From an uncultured Alistipes sp. (GTDB lineage Bacteria; Bacteroidota; Bacteroidia; Bacteroidales; Rikenellaceae), in assembly GCA_900546005.1 (NCBI GenBank), contig URBJ01000004.1:1-51244 (forward strand): 51,244 nucleotides of DNA, read 5' to 3'. Below are positions 41,653 through 49,347 of the stretch, one piece after another. Within the stretch, counting starts at the first letter, position 1; every line of letters starts with the position of its first letter. The notes under the pieces were generated by a model. That model was not told the DNA's origin. It made no database searches and saw only the letters and a program-made list of their open reading frames with translations. A program made the translations under genes and the position numbers.

Positions 41653-42342
41653 CTATTTATTGTGAGAAGCCTTATTACTTTGTCTCCGTTTGTTTCCCTG
41701 CTGCTTGTTGTTAGCAAAACCTCCGGACTTGCCGTTATTCGAATGTCCCGCAGAACCTTTGTGTGCCCGATTGTTCAAACGGGGCTGTTTGTAGTCATTT
41801 CGGAGATTATTTAAGGCAACTTCGTCGACAGTCACCATATTATCGGACATCGAACGTATATCTTTCATGATCACCTCGTTGTTCGGATGCTCCTGATTGT
41901 ACTCGAACGATTTTGCTCGCATATACTTGGCTATATTGGCAGCAATTTGCGCCTTGGCCTCTTCGTCCTCGACCGTTTTGAGCGCTTCGAGCGAGTGTTC
42001 AATATTTTTTCCGTAGTGTTTACGGGCTATCTTATCATGCGGATACTCCATACGATCCGGCTTGATTTCCAGTATCTTGGGAGAGGGTATCGGATACGGG
42101 GCATCTACGTCTAACTTAAAATCGGACATGATAAACAGATGATCCCACAGCTTGTGTTTGAAATCCGCCGTATCCCGCAGGGTCGGATTCAGATTCCCCA
42201 TCACCTCGATCACGGCCCGGGCCTGCTGGTTGCGCAGGTCTCGATCGTGAATAGACATCAGATAATCAACCATTTGATGCACATGCCTTCCGTATTCGGG
42301 AAGCATAAGTTTTTTCCTTTGATAATTATAGTTTTTATCCAT
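41653..42342 (-). CDS. DUF4290 domain protein
   Basis: 229 residues. The core (about 1-175) matches DUF4290, a Bacteroidota-restricted family: LMLPEYGRHVHQMVDYLMSI, RDLRNQQARAVIEVMGNLNP, KHKLWDHLFIMSDFKLDVDAPYP and IEHSLEALKTVEDEEAK, all predicted helical. The last 50 residues are a basic, Asn/Gly/Ser/Lys-rich, probably disordered tail (NNKQQGNKRRQSNKASHNK), which would suit RNA or ribosome contact. No function is known to me. Adjacency to smpB and the basic tail hint at a translation-related role, but that is inference only. It is preceded by a long leader of about 180 bases from the predicted promoter. Confidence 0.88.
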   Translation of the reverse strand: MDKNYNYQRKKLMLPEYGRHVHQMVDYLMSIHDRDLRNQQARAVIEVMGNLNPTLRDTADFKHKLWDHLFIMSDFKLDVDAPYPIPSPKILEIKPDRMEYPHDKIARKHYGKNIEHSLEALKTVEDEEAKAQIAANIAKYMRAKSFEYNQEHPNNEVIMKDIRSMSDNMVTVDEVALNNLRNDYKQPRLNNRAHKGSAGHSNNGKSGGFANNKQQGNKRRQSNKASHNK

Positions 42343-42531
42343 AAAAAAGAGTGATCATCGTAAAACACAGGCTCCCTCTACCCCATAGATATCCAAGTCT
42401 CGACGTCGCGAAAAAAGGTTAAAAAAAAGCGGATACAATACTATTTTTAGGTTGAAATTCCTTGGCCCTTACATGCATACAGAGCCTCTACGCATTTTTC
42501 TGAAAAACGGGAGTAATGCTTAACTTTCGGA

Positions 42532-42562
42532 CAAAGCTACACGGTTTTTCGATAAAAACAAA
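42532..42562 (-). promoter_or_regulatory. Promoter of DUF4290-smpB
   Basis: Minus-strand TTTG (42562 to 42559), 19 bases, then TAGCTTTG (42539 to 42532): a perfect consensus match. The start would be near 42525, leaving about 180 untranslated bases before the DUF4290 ATG at 42342. The 280-base gap holds no open frame or RNA gene that I can recognise. Confidence 0.68.
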
Positions 42563-42622
42563 GCCTGTGCCGCAAAAATAGAGTTATAGATTTTCAACAT
42601 TCAACATTTTATTCTATCAATT

Positions 42623-43840
42623 ATGACAAATATCCTGGTAATCGACGGGGAACGAAGTACACGAAACACATTGAAAGAGAGGTTAGAATATGAAGGATAC
42701 CGGGTCGAAACTGCAGAAACGGACAGTGAGGCAACCGCTAAGACCGCACGCACGGCATTTGACCTGTTTCTGTGCGACATGAATATCCCGGATTCGGGAG
42801 CACTCGGCCTGTTGTCTCGACTCTCGAATGCCCAAACGCATGCACCGTTTATCATCCTCTCTTCGCTCAAAGGGATCGATCCGGCAGTCGAGTCGATCAA
42901 ACGGGGGGCATTCGACTACATTCCCAAACCGATCAATCTGAACAAGCTGCTGCAGTCAATCCGATCTGCTACTGCTGTTCAAGACCAAAACCATGCCATA
43001 CCCGAACCTAAACAGCAGGAATCGACCGAAAACAGCCGTCCTACGCCTAATTTAAAAACCGCTGCCGGGAAAAGCTCGAACGAAGATGAATTGATCGGGT
43101 GTTCGCAAGCCATGATTCACGTCAAACGATTGATCGAGAAGGTTGCGCCGTCTGATGCACGAGTTTTGATCACCGGGGCCAACGGAACGGGAAAAGAGTT
43201 GGTCGCCCGCCGTCTCCACGCCCTGAGCCCACGCTCTGCCGCACCTTTTGTCGAGGTAAACTGTGCAGCGATTCCCTCGGAACTGATAGAAAGTGAACTG
43301 TTTGGCCATGAAAAGGGGTCGTTCACCTCGGCCAACAAGCAACACAAAGGGAAATTCGAACAAGCCGACGGAGGTACGCTCTTTTTAGACGAGATCGGCG
43401 ACATGAGCCTATCGGCCCAAGCCAAAGTGCTGCGAGCCCTGCAGGAGAACCGCATCAGCCGAGTCGGCAGCGACAAGGATATCAACGTCAACGTTCGGAT
43501 TGTAGCAGCGACGAACAAGAATCTGAGGCATGAAATAGAGGCCGGGAATTTCCGCGAAGACCTCTATCACCGATTGAGCGTCATTGTGGTCCGTATCCCC
43601 ACACTGCGTGAACGGATCGAGGACATTCCGATGTTGGCCGATTACTTCGTGCGGAAAATCTGTACGGAATATGGCATCGCGAATAAAACGATCGACAAAG
43701 AGGCTCTTGACCTGTTGGCTACGATGGAGTGGAGCGGAAATATCCGGGAGCTCAGGAATGTCATCGAACGGCTCATTATCCTGTGCGACGACCGCATCAC
43801 GGCAGAAGACGTAACCACCTATGCACAAGCCGTATTATGA
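42623..43840 (+). CDS. NtrC-type response regulator with AAA+ domain, no DNA-binding domain
   Basis: 405 residues. The receiver domain (1-115) has the phosphorylatable D52 (FLCDMNIP) and KP at the end, but the acidic pocket reads VIDGE, with G9 where a second acid is usual. A linker (about 118-158) leads to a sigma-54-type AAA+ domain with Walker A GANGTGKE (185-192), Walker B GGTLFLDEIGDM, sensor AATNKNL, arginine-finger region REDLYHRLSV and the C-terminal LATMEWSGNIRELRNVIERL. The loop that contacts sigma-54, normally GAFTGA, is GSFTSA (232-237). The chain ends about 20 residues after the AAA+ domain, so the usual Fis-type helix-turn-helix is absent. It may act without specific DNA binding or not through sigma-54. 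No histidine kinase gene is adjacent. Confidence 0.92.
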   Translation: MTNILVIDGERSTRNTLKERLEYEGYRVETAETDSEATAKTARTAFDLFLCDMNIPDSGALGLLSRLSNAQTHAPFIILSSLKGIDPAVESIKRGAFDYIPKPINLNKLLQSIRSATAVQDQNHAIPEPKQQESTENSRPTPNLKTAAGKSSNEDELIGCSQAMIHVKRLIEKVAPSDARVLITGANGTGKELVARRLHALSPRSAAPFVEVNCAAIPSELIESELFGHEKGSFTSANKQHKGKFEQADGGTLFLDEIGDMSLSAQAKVLRALQENRISRVGSDKDINVNVRIVAATNKNLRHEIEAGNFREDLYHRLSVIVVRIPTLRERIEDIPMLADYFVRKICTEYGIANKTIDKEALDLLATMEWSGNIRELRNVIERLIILCDDRITAEDVTTYAQAVL

Positions 43841-44113
43841 CTCTACTTATCAATATTTTATTTAAATTTTAGCAAACTAAATTTTTATATTTTCATAAAA
43901 TTCAATAAAACAACAAACACAAACACACTCATTATCAACAGCATACAATTTACTCGTTTCACGATCCTCGTCAACTCCTTCGAAGAGACGAGAACATATA
44001 ACGACTTTCTGAACCCATAAAATATCTTTTCGAAATAGTTTGCTTATCTTTGTGCTTCGTTGGGTGAAAGCTTAAGACACCCACAGCAATCCGCTCATAA
44101 TAAATCAAAAAAT
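43841..44113. other. AT-rich intergenic region before gltX
   Basis: 273 bases with no open reading frame. The left half is very A/T-rich. CTCGTC (43967-43972) and GACGAG (43987-43992) form a hairpin around an inner CTTCGAAG palindrome, with no T-run after it. The gltX -7 box lies at 44045-44052. Nothing RNA-gene-like was recognised. Confidence 0.5.
44045..44052 (+). promoter_or_regulatory. -7 box for gltX
   Basis: TATCTTTG matches TAnnTTTG. The short leader carries a small hairpin, TGGGTG (44061-44066) with CACCCA (44078-44083), just before the gene. No clear -33 TTTG. Confidence 0.5.
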
Positions 44114-45661
44114 ATGTCCAGCACAAAGAGAGTCAGAGTTCGTTTTGCACCGAGTCCCACGGGTCCGTTGCACATGGGAGGCGTACGTACCGCCCTCTAT
44201 AACTATCTGTTTGCCCGCCAACACCACGGCGATTTTATCCTGCGTATCGAGGATACCGATTCGAACCGTTTCGTCCCGGGCGCCGAGGCCTATATCCTCG
44301 AATCGCTGCGCTGGTGCGGTATTACGATCGACGAAGGGGTCAGCGTAGGTGGCCCTCACGCCCCCTACCGCCAAAGCGAACGCAAGGAGATCTATCTGAA
44401 GTATGCCTTACAGTTGGTTGCCTCGTCGGATGCCTACTACGCATTTGACACTCCCGAAGAGCTGAACGCCATACGGTCCGAAGCGGAAGCTGCGGGTCGG
44501 ACTTTTTCCTACAACTATGAGGTCCGCGAAAAACTGCCTACCTCGTTGTCGCTTCCGGCCGAAGAGGTCCAGAAACGCATCGATCGCGGAGACCAATGGG
44601 TTATCCGGTTCAAGACTCCGGAGAACGAGGAGATCCACATGTACGACCTGATTCGCGGTGATGTGACTGTTAACACCTCAACGCTCGACGACAAAGTTCT
44701 TTATAAATCGGCCGATGCCCTGCCTACCTACCATTTGGCCAACATCGTCGATGATCACTTGATGGAGATCACGCACGTCATTCGGGGTGAAGAGTGGCTG
44801 CCTTCGCTCCCGTTACACTACATGCTGTACCGTGCACTGGGCTGGAGCGATTCACAACCGGAATTCGCGCACCTTCCGTTGCTACTTAAACCGACCGGCA
44901 AGGGTAAACTGAGCAAACGCGACGGCGACAAGATGGGCTTCCCGGTCTTCCCGCTTCAATGGACCTCTCCCGACGGAGAACAGTCGAGAGGATACCGCGA
45001 AGATGGCTACTTTCCCGAGGCCTTCATCAACATGCTGGCTCTGTTGGGATGGAATCCGGGAACCGATCAAGAGATCTTCTCGATGGATGAATTGATCAAT
45101 GCCTTTTCCTTAGAACGGGTAAGCAAGAGCGGAGCCCGATTCAATCCGGAGAAAGCGCACTGGTTCAATGCCCAATATCTGCGGGCCAAATCCGACAAGG
45201 AGCTGGCCGAACTCTTCCTCCCGACCTTAAAAGAGAAAGGAATAAAGGCTCCTATCGCAAAAGTCGAACAGGTCGTTGCGCTGATCAAGGAGCGAGCAGC
45301 CTTTGTCAAGGAGCTATGGGATCTGTCGTGGTTCATGTTCCAAGCCCCCGAAACGTATGACACGAAATCTGTAACGAAATTCTGGAAAGGAGAGAATCCC
45401 GCTCGGATCGCCGCACTGCGCGAAGTGCTTGCCGGGATCGATGATTTTTCAAAAGAGCATGCAGAGAAGGTCGTATTCGACTGGATAGCAAAGAACGAAT
45501 ATCCGATGGGACAGGTCATGAATACCTTCCGGATCGCCATTGTCGGAGCCGGATCGGGGCCAAGCATTATGGATATCTGCGCCATTATCGGCAAAGAGGA
45601 GACACTCAGGCGAATCGACAATGCCCTACTCCGCCTGAACCGCAACGAACCGGCCGAATAG
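44114..45661 (+). CDS. gltX: Glutamyl-tRNA synthetase
   Basis: 515 residues, class I synthetase that charges tRNA-Glu. The HIGH-type motif is in [18 protein letters not shown] (HMGG at residues 20-23), and the KMSKS-type motif is [10 protein letters not shown] (about 262-272). Other family segments are [61 protein letters not shown] and, in the C-terminal anticodon domain, [23 protein letters not shown] chose the ATG at 44114 ([17 protein letters not shown]); the ATG 54 bases upstream lies right at the expected transcript start and adds unrelated residues. Full length and apparently intact. Confidence 0.97.
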   Translation: MSSTKRVRVRFAPSPTGPLHMGGVRTALYNYLFARQHHGDFILRIEDTDSNRFVPGAEAYILESLRWCGITIDEGVSVGGPHAPYRQSERKEIYLKYALQLVASSDAYYAFDTPEELNAIRSEAEAAGRTFSYNYEVREKLPTSLSLPAEEVQKRIDRGDQWVIRFKTPENEEIHMYDLIRGDVTVNTSTLDDKVLYKSADALPTYHLANIVDDHLMEITHVIRGEEWLPSLPLHYMLYRALGWSDSQPEFAHLPLLLKPTGKGKLSKRDGDKMGFPVFPLQWTSPDGEQSRGYREDGYFPEAFINMLALLGWNPGTDQEIFSMDELINAFSLERVSKSGARFNPEKAHWFNAQYLRAKSDKELAELFLPTLKEKGIKAPIAKVEQVVALIKERAAFVKELWDLSWFMFQAPETYDTKSVTKFWKGENPARIAALREVLAGIDDFSKEHAEKVVFDWIAKNEYPMGQVMNTFRIAIVGAGSGPSIMDICAIIGKEETLRRIDNALLRLNRNEPAE

Positions 45662-45718
45662 TACCACCATCCGGCAAGGGCTAATTCGCAACATACCTGC
45701 ACGCTACATAAAGAGTGG

Positions 45719-45750
45719 CGGCAAGAACTTTCCAGAAGAGTCTTGCCGTC
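45719..45750 (+). terminator. Possible weak terminator after gltX
   Basis: CGGCAAGA (45719-45726) pairs with TCTTGCCG (45741-45748) around a 14-base loop, followed by TCATTCTTATTTTATG. Stem good, T-run interrupted. Located 58 bases after the gltX stop. Confidence 0.5.
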
Positions 45751-45869
45751 ATTCTTATTTTATGTACTCTGAATTAGATTCGCTATGCCGTACTTTCCTT
45801 CTACTCCCTTCCCACTACCTATACACCACCCATTCGACACTTTTCCCCTCTCATCATAAAATCGGTGCA

Positions 45870-46343
45870 CTACTCGTGATGATAGGGTTCATTACGGATG
45901 ATGGTAAATGCACGGTAGAGCTGTTCGGCAAAGATCGCCCGCACGATCTGATGGGAAAAGGTCATTTTTGACAGGGAGAGTTTGGCATCGGCCCGCTCAT
46001 ACACCTCTTTGGAAAATCCATAGGGTCCGCCAATCACAAAACAAAGCCGCCTCGTCCCGCTGCACATCTTTTTCTGCAACCACGTTGCAAACTCAATGGA
46101 GCGCATCTCGGCCCCATGCTCATCGAGCAGCACGACACAATCGCCCTCCGAGAAGCGACGCATCAACATCTCGCCCTCCTGTCGTTTCTGACTCTCGGCC
46201 GAAATGGTCCGCCGGTTCTTCAAATCAGGCAGAACGACAAAGGTAACCTTCGTATAGAAATTCAACCGTTTGATATAGTCGTCGAGCAAAGCGGTGATTT
46301 GCGGAGAATCGGTCTTCCCGACTACGATCAGATCGATATTCAT
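45870..46343 (-). CDS. rlmH: 23S rRNA (pseudouridine-1915-N3)-methyltransferase RlmH
   Basis: 157 residues, SPOUT methyltransferase acting on helix 69 of assembled 70S ribosomes. Landmarks are the start MNIDLIVVGKTDSPQI, EGDCVVLLDEHGAEMRSIEFA, the SAM-knot segment FVIGGPYGFSKEVYERADAKL and the conserved C-terminus MTFSHQIVRAIFAEQLYRAF followed by NEPYHHE. Length is exactly typical. Its ATG overlaps the stop of the upstream GH2-like gene by 4 bases, so translation is probably coupled. The transcript probably starts before der. Confidence 0.96.
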   Translation of the reverse strand: MNIDLIVVGKTDSPQITALLDDYIKRLNFYTKVTFVVLPDLKNRRTISAESQKRQEGEMLMRRFSEGDCVVLLDEHGAEMRSIEFATWLQKKMCSGTRRLCFVIGGPYGFSKEVYERADAKLSLSKMTFSHQIVRAIFAEQLYRAFTIIRNEPYHHE

Positions 46344-47914
46344 CGACGTGTACTTTTTGTCTTCGAAGTCGTTGCAACAGAGCCGTTCAAATATCTTGCG
46401 GCATCGACCGTTTCAGGAAACGGGAAATCGCTGTTCCACTCTCCCTGCACATCACGATAGGTCACATAGTGCAACGAATCGCTCTGTTTGAGCCACTGAT
46501 AGGTCTTATACATATTGTATCCGTTCCCGCACTGACCTCCCATCGAAAGGGCAATCACGGATGTATAATTCTTGCTCCGTCCCTGCATCGTTGCAGCCCG
46601 GTCGATAAACTGAGGCAGGAACGCAGGATCGTTGACCAATGAACCACCCACGTTCCGATCGTTCGTCCGATACCCAGCATTGATGTTCGCCTGATCAATG
46701 ACATACATGCCGACCTCGTTACACAACTCATAGAACCATCGCGGTTGGGGATAGGCTACACAGACCGTATTGATCCCTCCGTTTTTCAGCGTCCGCAACT
46801 CCTTTTTCGTCACATCTTCCGTCCGCGCTGCATTGTAATCCACCGCTTTCAGCTCGGCCCGTTTCCCGTTGATCCAAAGTTCTCCATCGCGCAACTCGGT
46901 TTCGTTCAATCCGAACTTCATCGGAATGTACTCGGTAATTCGTCCGTCGCGACGAGTGTAAAGCATCAGGTCAAACAGTTGCGGCGACTGCGGACTCCAC
47001 GACATTTTTTTCAATACATTCTCGAGAACTTCGCGACGATAGAGCGTATCGGTGCTGTTTCCCGGAATCTCCGTCTCAATCAGGTTATAGGTCAACAGTT
47101 TGCCAGCCGGAGAATAGATATCGTATCCTAACGTGATCTTCTGCTGGTCCCGATAGGAATTGGACATCACGACAGCAAAGTCGACCCATCCATGAATCCC
47201 GGTCGAATCACCGCGGGTCCGGATCACAAAATCCTCGATCCGAAGTTTGGGCTGTGAATAGACGTAGACCTTACCAAGCGTTCCGGGCAGGCTTCCCGGG
47301 ACAAGCGTCTCCATCCAATTTCCCGTAGAATAGCCATAGACCTCTATGCCGATCGTATTGATTCCGTCGGTCACGGCATCCGATATTTCGAATTCGGTCG
47401 GTGTGTGCGCATCGTTGTTATACCCGATCCGACGATCGTTTACATACAATGTATAAGCTCCTCCCACACCCTCGATATGGACAAACATGTCCCGATCGAG
47501 CCATAGGTAAGGCACATCAATCACGGCACGATACTGCACCAAGGGATTCTCCGGCGGCAGCTGCGGCGGCATCAAATCGAGGAAAGGATCGGAACCCCTA
47601 TCGGGTTCGAGATTCGGCACCGTCACCTCCTGCCATGCCGAAGAGGTAAAGCCGGGACGGTAGAAGCCGGGCTCCCCCCCCTCATCCGTTGTCGATAGCA
47701 AAACCCGCCACTTTCCGTCGAGCGGCAGATAGTGAGGCGCTTCATTCGGATCACCCTTTACAGCGGTTTCACGCGTCACATAGCTGACGAACTCCTGACG
47801 GGGGTCGGCTTTCCCTTCACCTCCGATGGCTGGATCGCTCCAAATGGACGAAGTCTGGGCCGAAAGAGAGCCTGCAGACAACAGCACCATCCATAAAAAA
47901 ATACTCCTTTTCAT
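46340..47914 (-). CDS. Exported GH2-like protein lacking both catalytic glutamates
   Basis: 524 residues with a signal peptide (LLSAGSLSA|Q). It resembles the first part of GH2 beta-galactosidases: a WSDPAIGG start, sugar-binding beta-sandwich (YLPLDGKWRVLL, DMFVHIEGVGGAYTLYVNDRRIGYN), an Ig-like domain (KLRIEDFVIRTRGDS) and the start of the TIM barrel (ELRTLKNGGINTVCVAYPQPRWFYELCNEVGMYV, VIALSMGGQCGNGYN). In LacZ the matching barrel segment reads SLGNESGHG, with acid/base E461. Here G460-Q461 replaces N-E. The chain ends about 60 residues later, so the nucleophile strand is missing too. It cannot be a normal GH2 hydrolase. It may be a glycan-binding pseudoenzyme or a decayed gene, but the frame is intact and overlaps rlmH by 4 bases. 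It starts 32 bases after der. Confidence 0.85.
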   Translation of the reverse strand: MKRSIFLWMVLLSAGSLSAQTSSIWSDPAIGGEGKADPRQEFVSYVTRETAVKGDPNEAPHYLPLDGKWRVLLSTTDEGGEPGFYRPGFTSSAWQEVTVPNLEPDRGSDPFLDLMPPQLPPENPLVQYRAVIDVPYLWLDRDMFVHIEGVGGAYTLYVNDRRIGYNNDAHTPTEFEISDAVTDGINTIGIEVYGYSTGNWMETLVPGSLPGTLGKVYVYSQPKLRIEDFVIRTRGDSTGIHGWVDFAVVMSNSYRDQQKITLGYDIYSPAGKLLTYNLIETEIPGNSTDTLYRREVLENVLKKMSWSPQSPQLFDLMLYTRRDGRITEYIPMKFGLNETELRDGELWINGKRAELKAVDYNAARTEDVTKKELRTLKNGGINTVCVAYPQPRWFYELCNEVGMYVIDQANINAGYRTNDRNVGGSLVNDPAFLPQFIDRAATMQGRSKNYTSVIALSMGGQCGNGYNMYKTYQWLKQSDSLHYVTYRDVQGEWNSDFPFPETVDAARYLNGSVATTSKTKSTRR

Positions 47915-47946
47915 CTTTATATACAGATCGAACGATCGTTACACAC

Positions 47947-49251
47947 CTATTTTTGTCGGAAGAAGATCTGAATGGGCACCCCCTGAAAGTCCCAACGCTC
48001 CCGAATCTTGTTCTCCAGATAACGCCGATAGCCCTCTTTGATGTATTGAGGCAGATTGACGAAAAACGCAAATACGGGTGTCGGCGAGGAGAGCTGGGTC
48101 ACATACTTGATCCGGATGTATTTTCCCTTCGTGGAGGGAGGGGGTGTCTCTTCGATAATCGGCAGCAGATATTCGTTGAGTTCGGAGGTAGGAATGCGAC
48201 GCGCCCGTGAATGGTAGACCCGCATCGCCGTCTGCAGCACATCCATGATCCGCTGTTTGTTCAGCACCGAAGTGAAAATAATCGGCACATCACTGAACGG
48301 CGCGATCCGCCGACGGATGTTTTCGGTCATCTCCTTCATCGTCTTCTCGGTCTTATCGACCAAGTCCCATTTGTTGATCACGATGACACACCCCTTCTTG
48401 TTCCGCACAATGAGATTAAAGATATTGAGGTCCTGAGACTCTATCCCCGTCGTAGCATCGATCATCAGGATACATACGTCCGATGTTTCGATTGACCGCA
48501 CGGAACGCAATACCGAATAAAATTCGAGATCTTCGGTCACTTTCGTCTTCTTGCGCAAACCGGCCGTATCGATCAGATAGAAATCCATCCCGAACTTGTT
48601 GTATCGCGACAGGATCGAATCGCGCGTCGTTCCGGCAATCGGCGTAACGATATTCCGCTCGGTTCCAAGCAGGGCATTGGTCAGCGAAGATTTTCCGACA
48701 TTCGGGCGACCGACTACAGCGAACTTCGGCAGATCATCGGGCAACTCGCTCTTCGAATCCTCGGGCAACGCTGCGACTACGGCATCCATCACCTCTCCCG
48801 TTCCGCTTCCGTTGATCGACGAAATACAGTAGGGATCGCCCAAACCCAGCGCATAGAATTCATGTGAATTATAGATCAGTTCGTTGTTGTCGACCTTATT
48901 GACCACAAGGATCACCTTTTTCGACGACCGCCGCAACAGATCCGCAACAATGGCATCCAGATCGGTAATTCCGGTCGACACCTCGACCAAAAAGAGAATC
49001 ACATCGGCCTCCTCGATCGCCAGCAACACCTGCTTGCGGATTTCAGCCTCGAACAGGTCTTCATCGCCTACGGCATATCCACCCGTATCGATCACCGAAA
49101 ACTCCCGGCCATTCCAATCGGTCGTTCCGTAATGGCGGTCGCGAGTCGTGCCGGCCGAATCGTTGACAATCGCCTTACGCATACCCACCAGACGGTTGAA
49201 CAGCGTGCTCTTCCCCACATTGGGACGCCCAACTATCGCTACTATACTCAT
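47947..49251 (-). CDS. der: Ribosome-assembly GTPase Der (EngA)
   Basis: 434 residues with the two tandem GTPase domains and C-terminal KH-like domain that define Der, needed for 50S subunit assembly. Domain 1: [28 protein letters not shown]. Domain 2: [35 protein letters not shown]. The KH-like end has [20 protein letters not shown] and [16 protein letters not shown]. Nothing is missing. It has its own promoter at 49286-49318 and probably leads the der-GH2-like-rlmH transcript, placing two ribosome-maturation genes around an exported protein. Confidence 0.97.
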   Translation of the reverse strand: MSIVAIVGRPNVGKSTLFNRLVGMRKAIVNDSAGTTRDRHYGTTDWNGREFSVIDTGGYAVGDEDLFEAEIRKQVLLAIEEADVILFLVEVSTGITDLDAIVADLLRRSSKKVILVVNKVDNNELIYNSHEFYALGLGDPYCISSINGSGTGEVMDAVVAALPEDSKSELPDDLPKFAVVGRPNVGKSSLTNALLGTERNIVTPIAGTTRDSILSRYNKFGMDFYLIDTAGLRKKTKVTEDLEFYSVLRSVRSIETSDVCILMIDATTGIESQDLNIFNLIVRNKKGCVIVINKWDLVDKTEKTMKEMTENIRRRIAPFSDVPIIFTSVLNKQRIMDVLQTAMRVYHSRARRIPTSELNEYLLPIIEETPPPSTKGKYIRIKYVTQLSSPTPVFAFFVNLPQYIKEGYRRYLENKIRERWDFQGVPIQIFFRQK

Positions 49252-49285
49252 TATTCGCTCAAATAATTCGTTTTGCCTTATCGGA

Positions 49286-49318
49286 CAAAGATACGCTTTT
49301 TATTTCAACACACACAAA
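49286..49318 (-). promoter_or_regulatory. Promoter of der-GH2-like-rlmH
   Basis: Minus-strand TTTG (49318 to 49315), 21 bases, then TATCTTTG (49293 to 49286). It sits in the 96-base gap after the DUF4954 gene, about 35 bases before the der start codon. Confidence 0.6.
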
Positions 49319-49347
49319 CAAAGCCGCTCCCGCCGCACATTTTACCG

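Noticed and set aside
42458..42480. Possible sigma-54 site (TTGGCC...ATGC) upstream of the response regulator gene
   Set aside because: The spacing between GG and GC is 9, not the 10 of sigma-54 promoters, and flanking bases do not match.
41188..42622. tmRNA gene near smpB
   Set aside because: The 280-base gap upstream of DUF4290 lacks a tRNA-like acceptor end and a tag-coding frame; it looks like a leader and promoter only.
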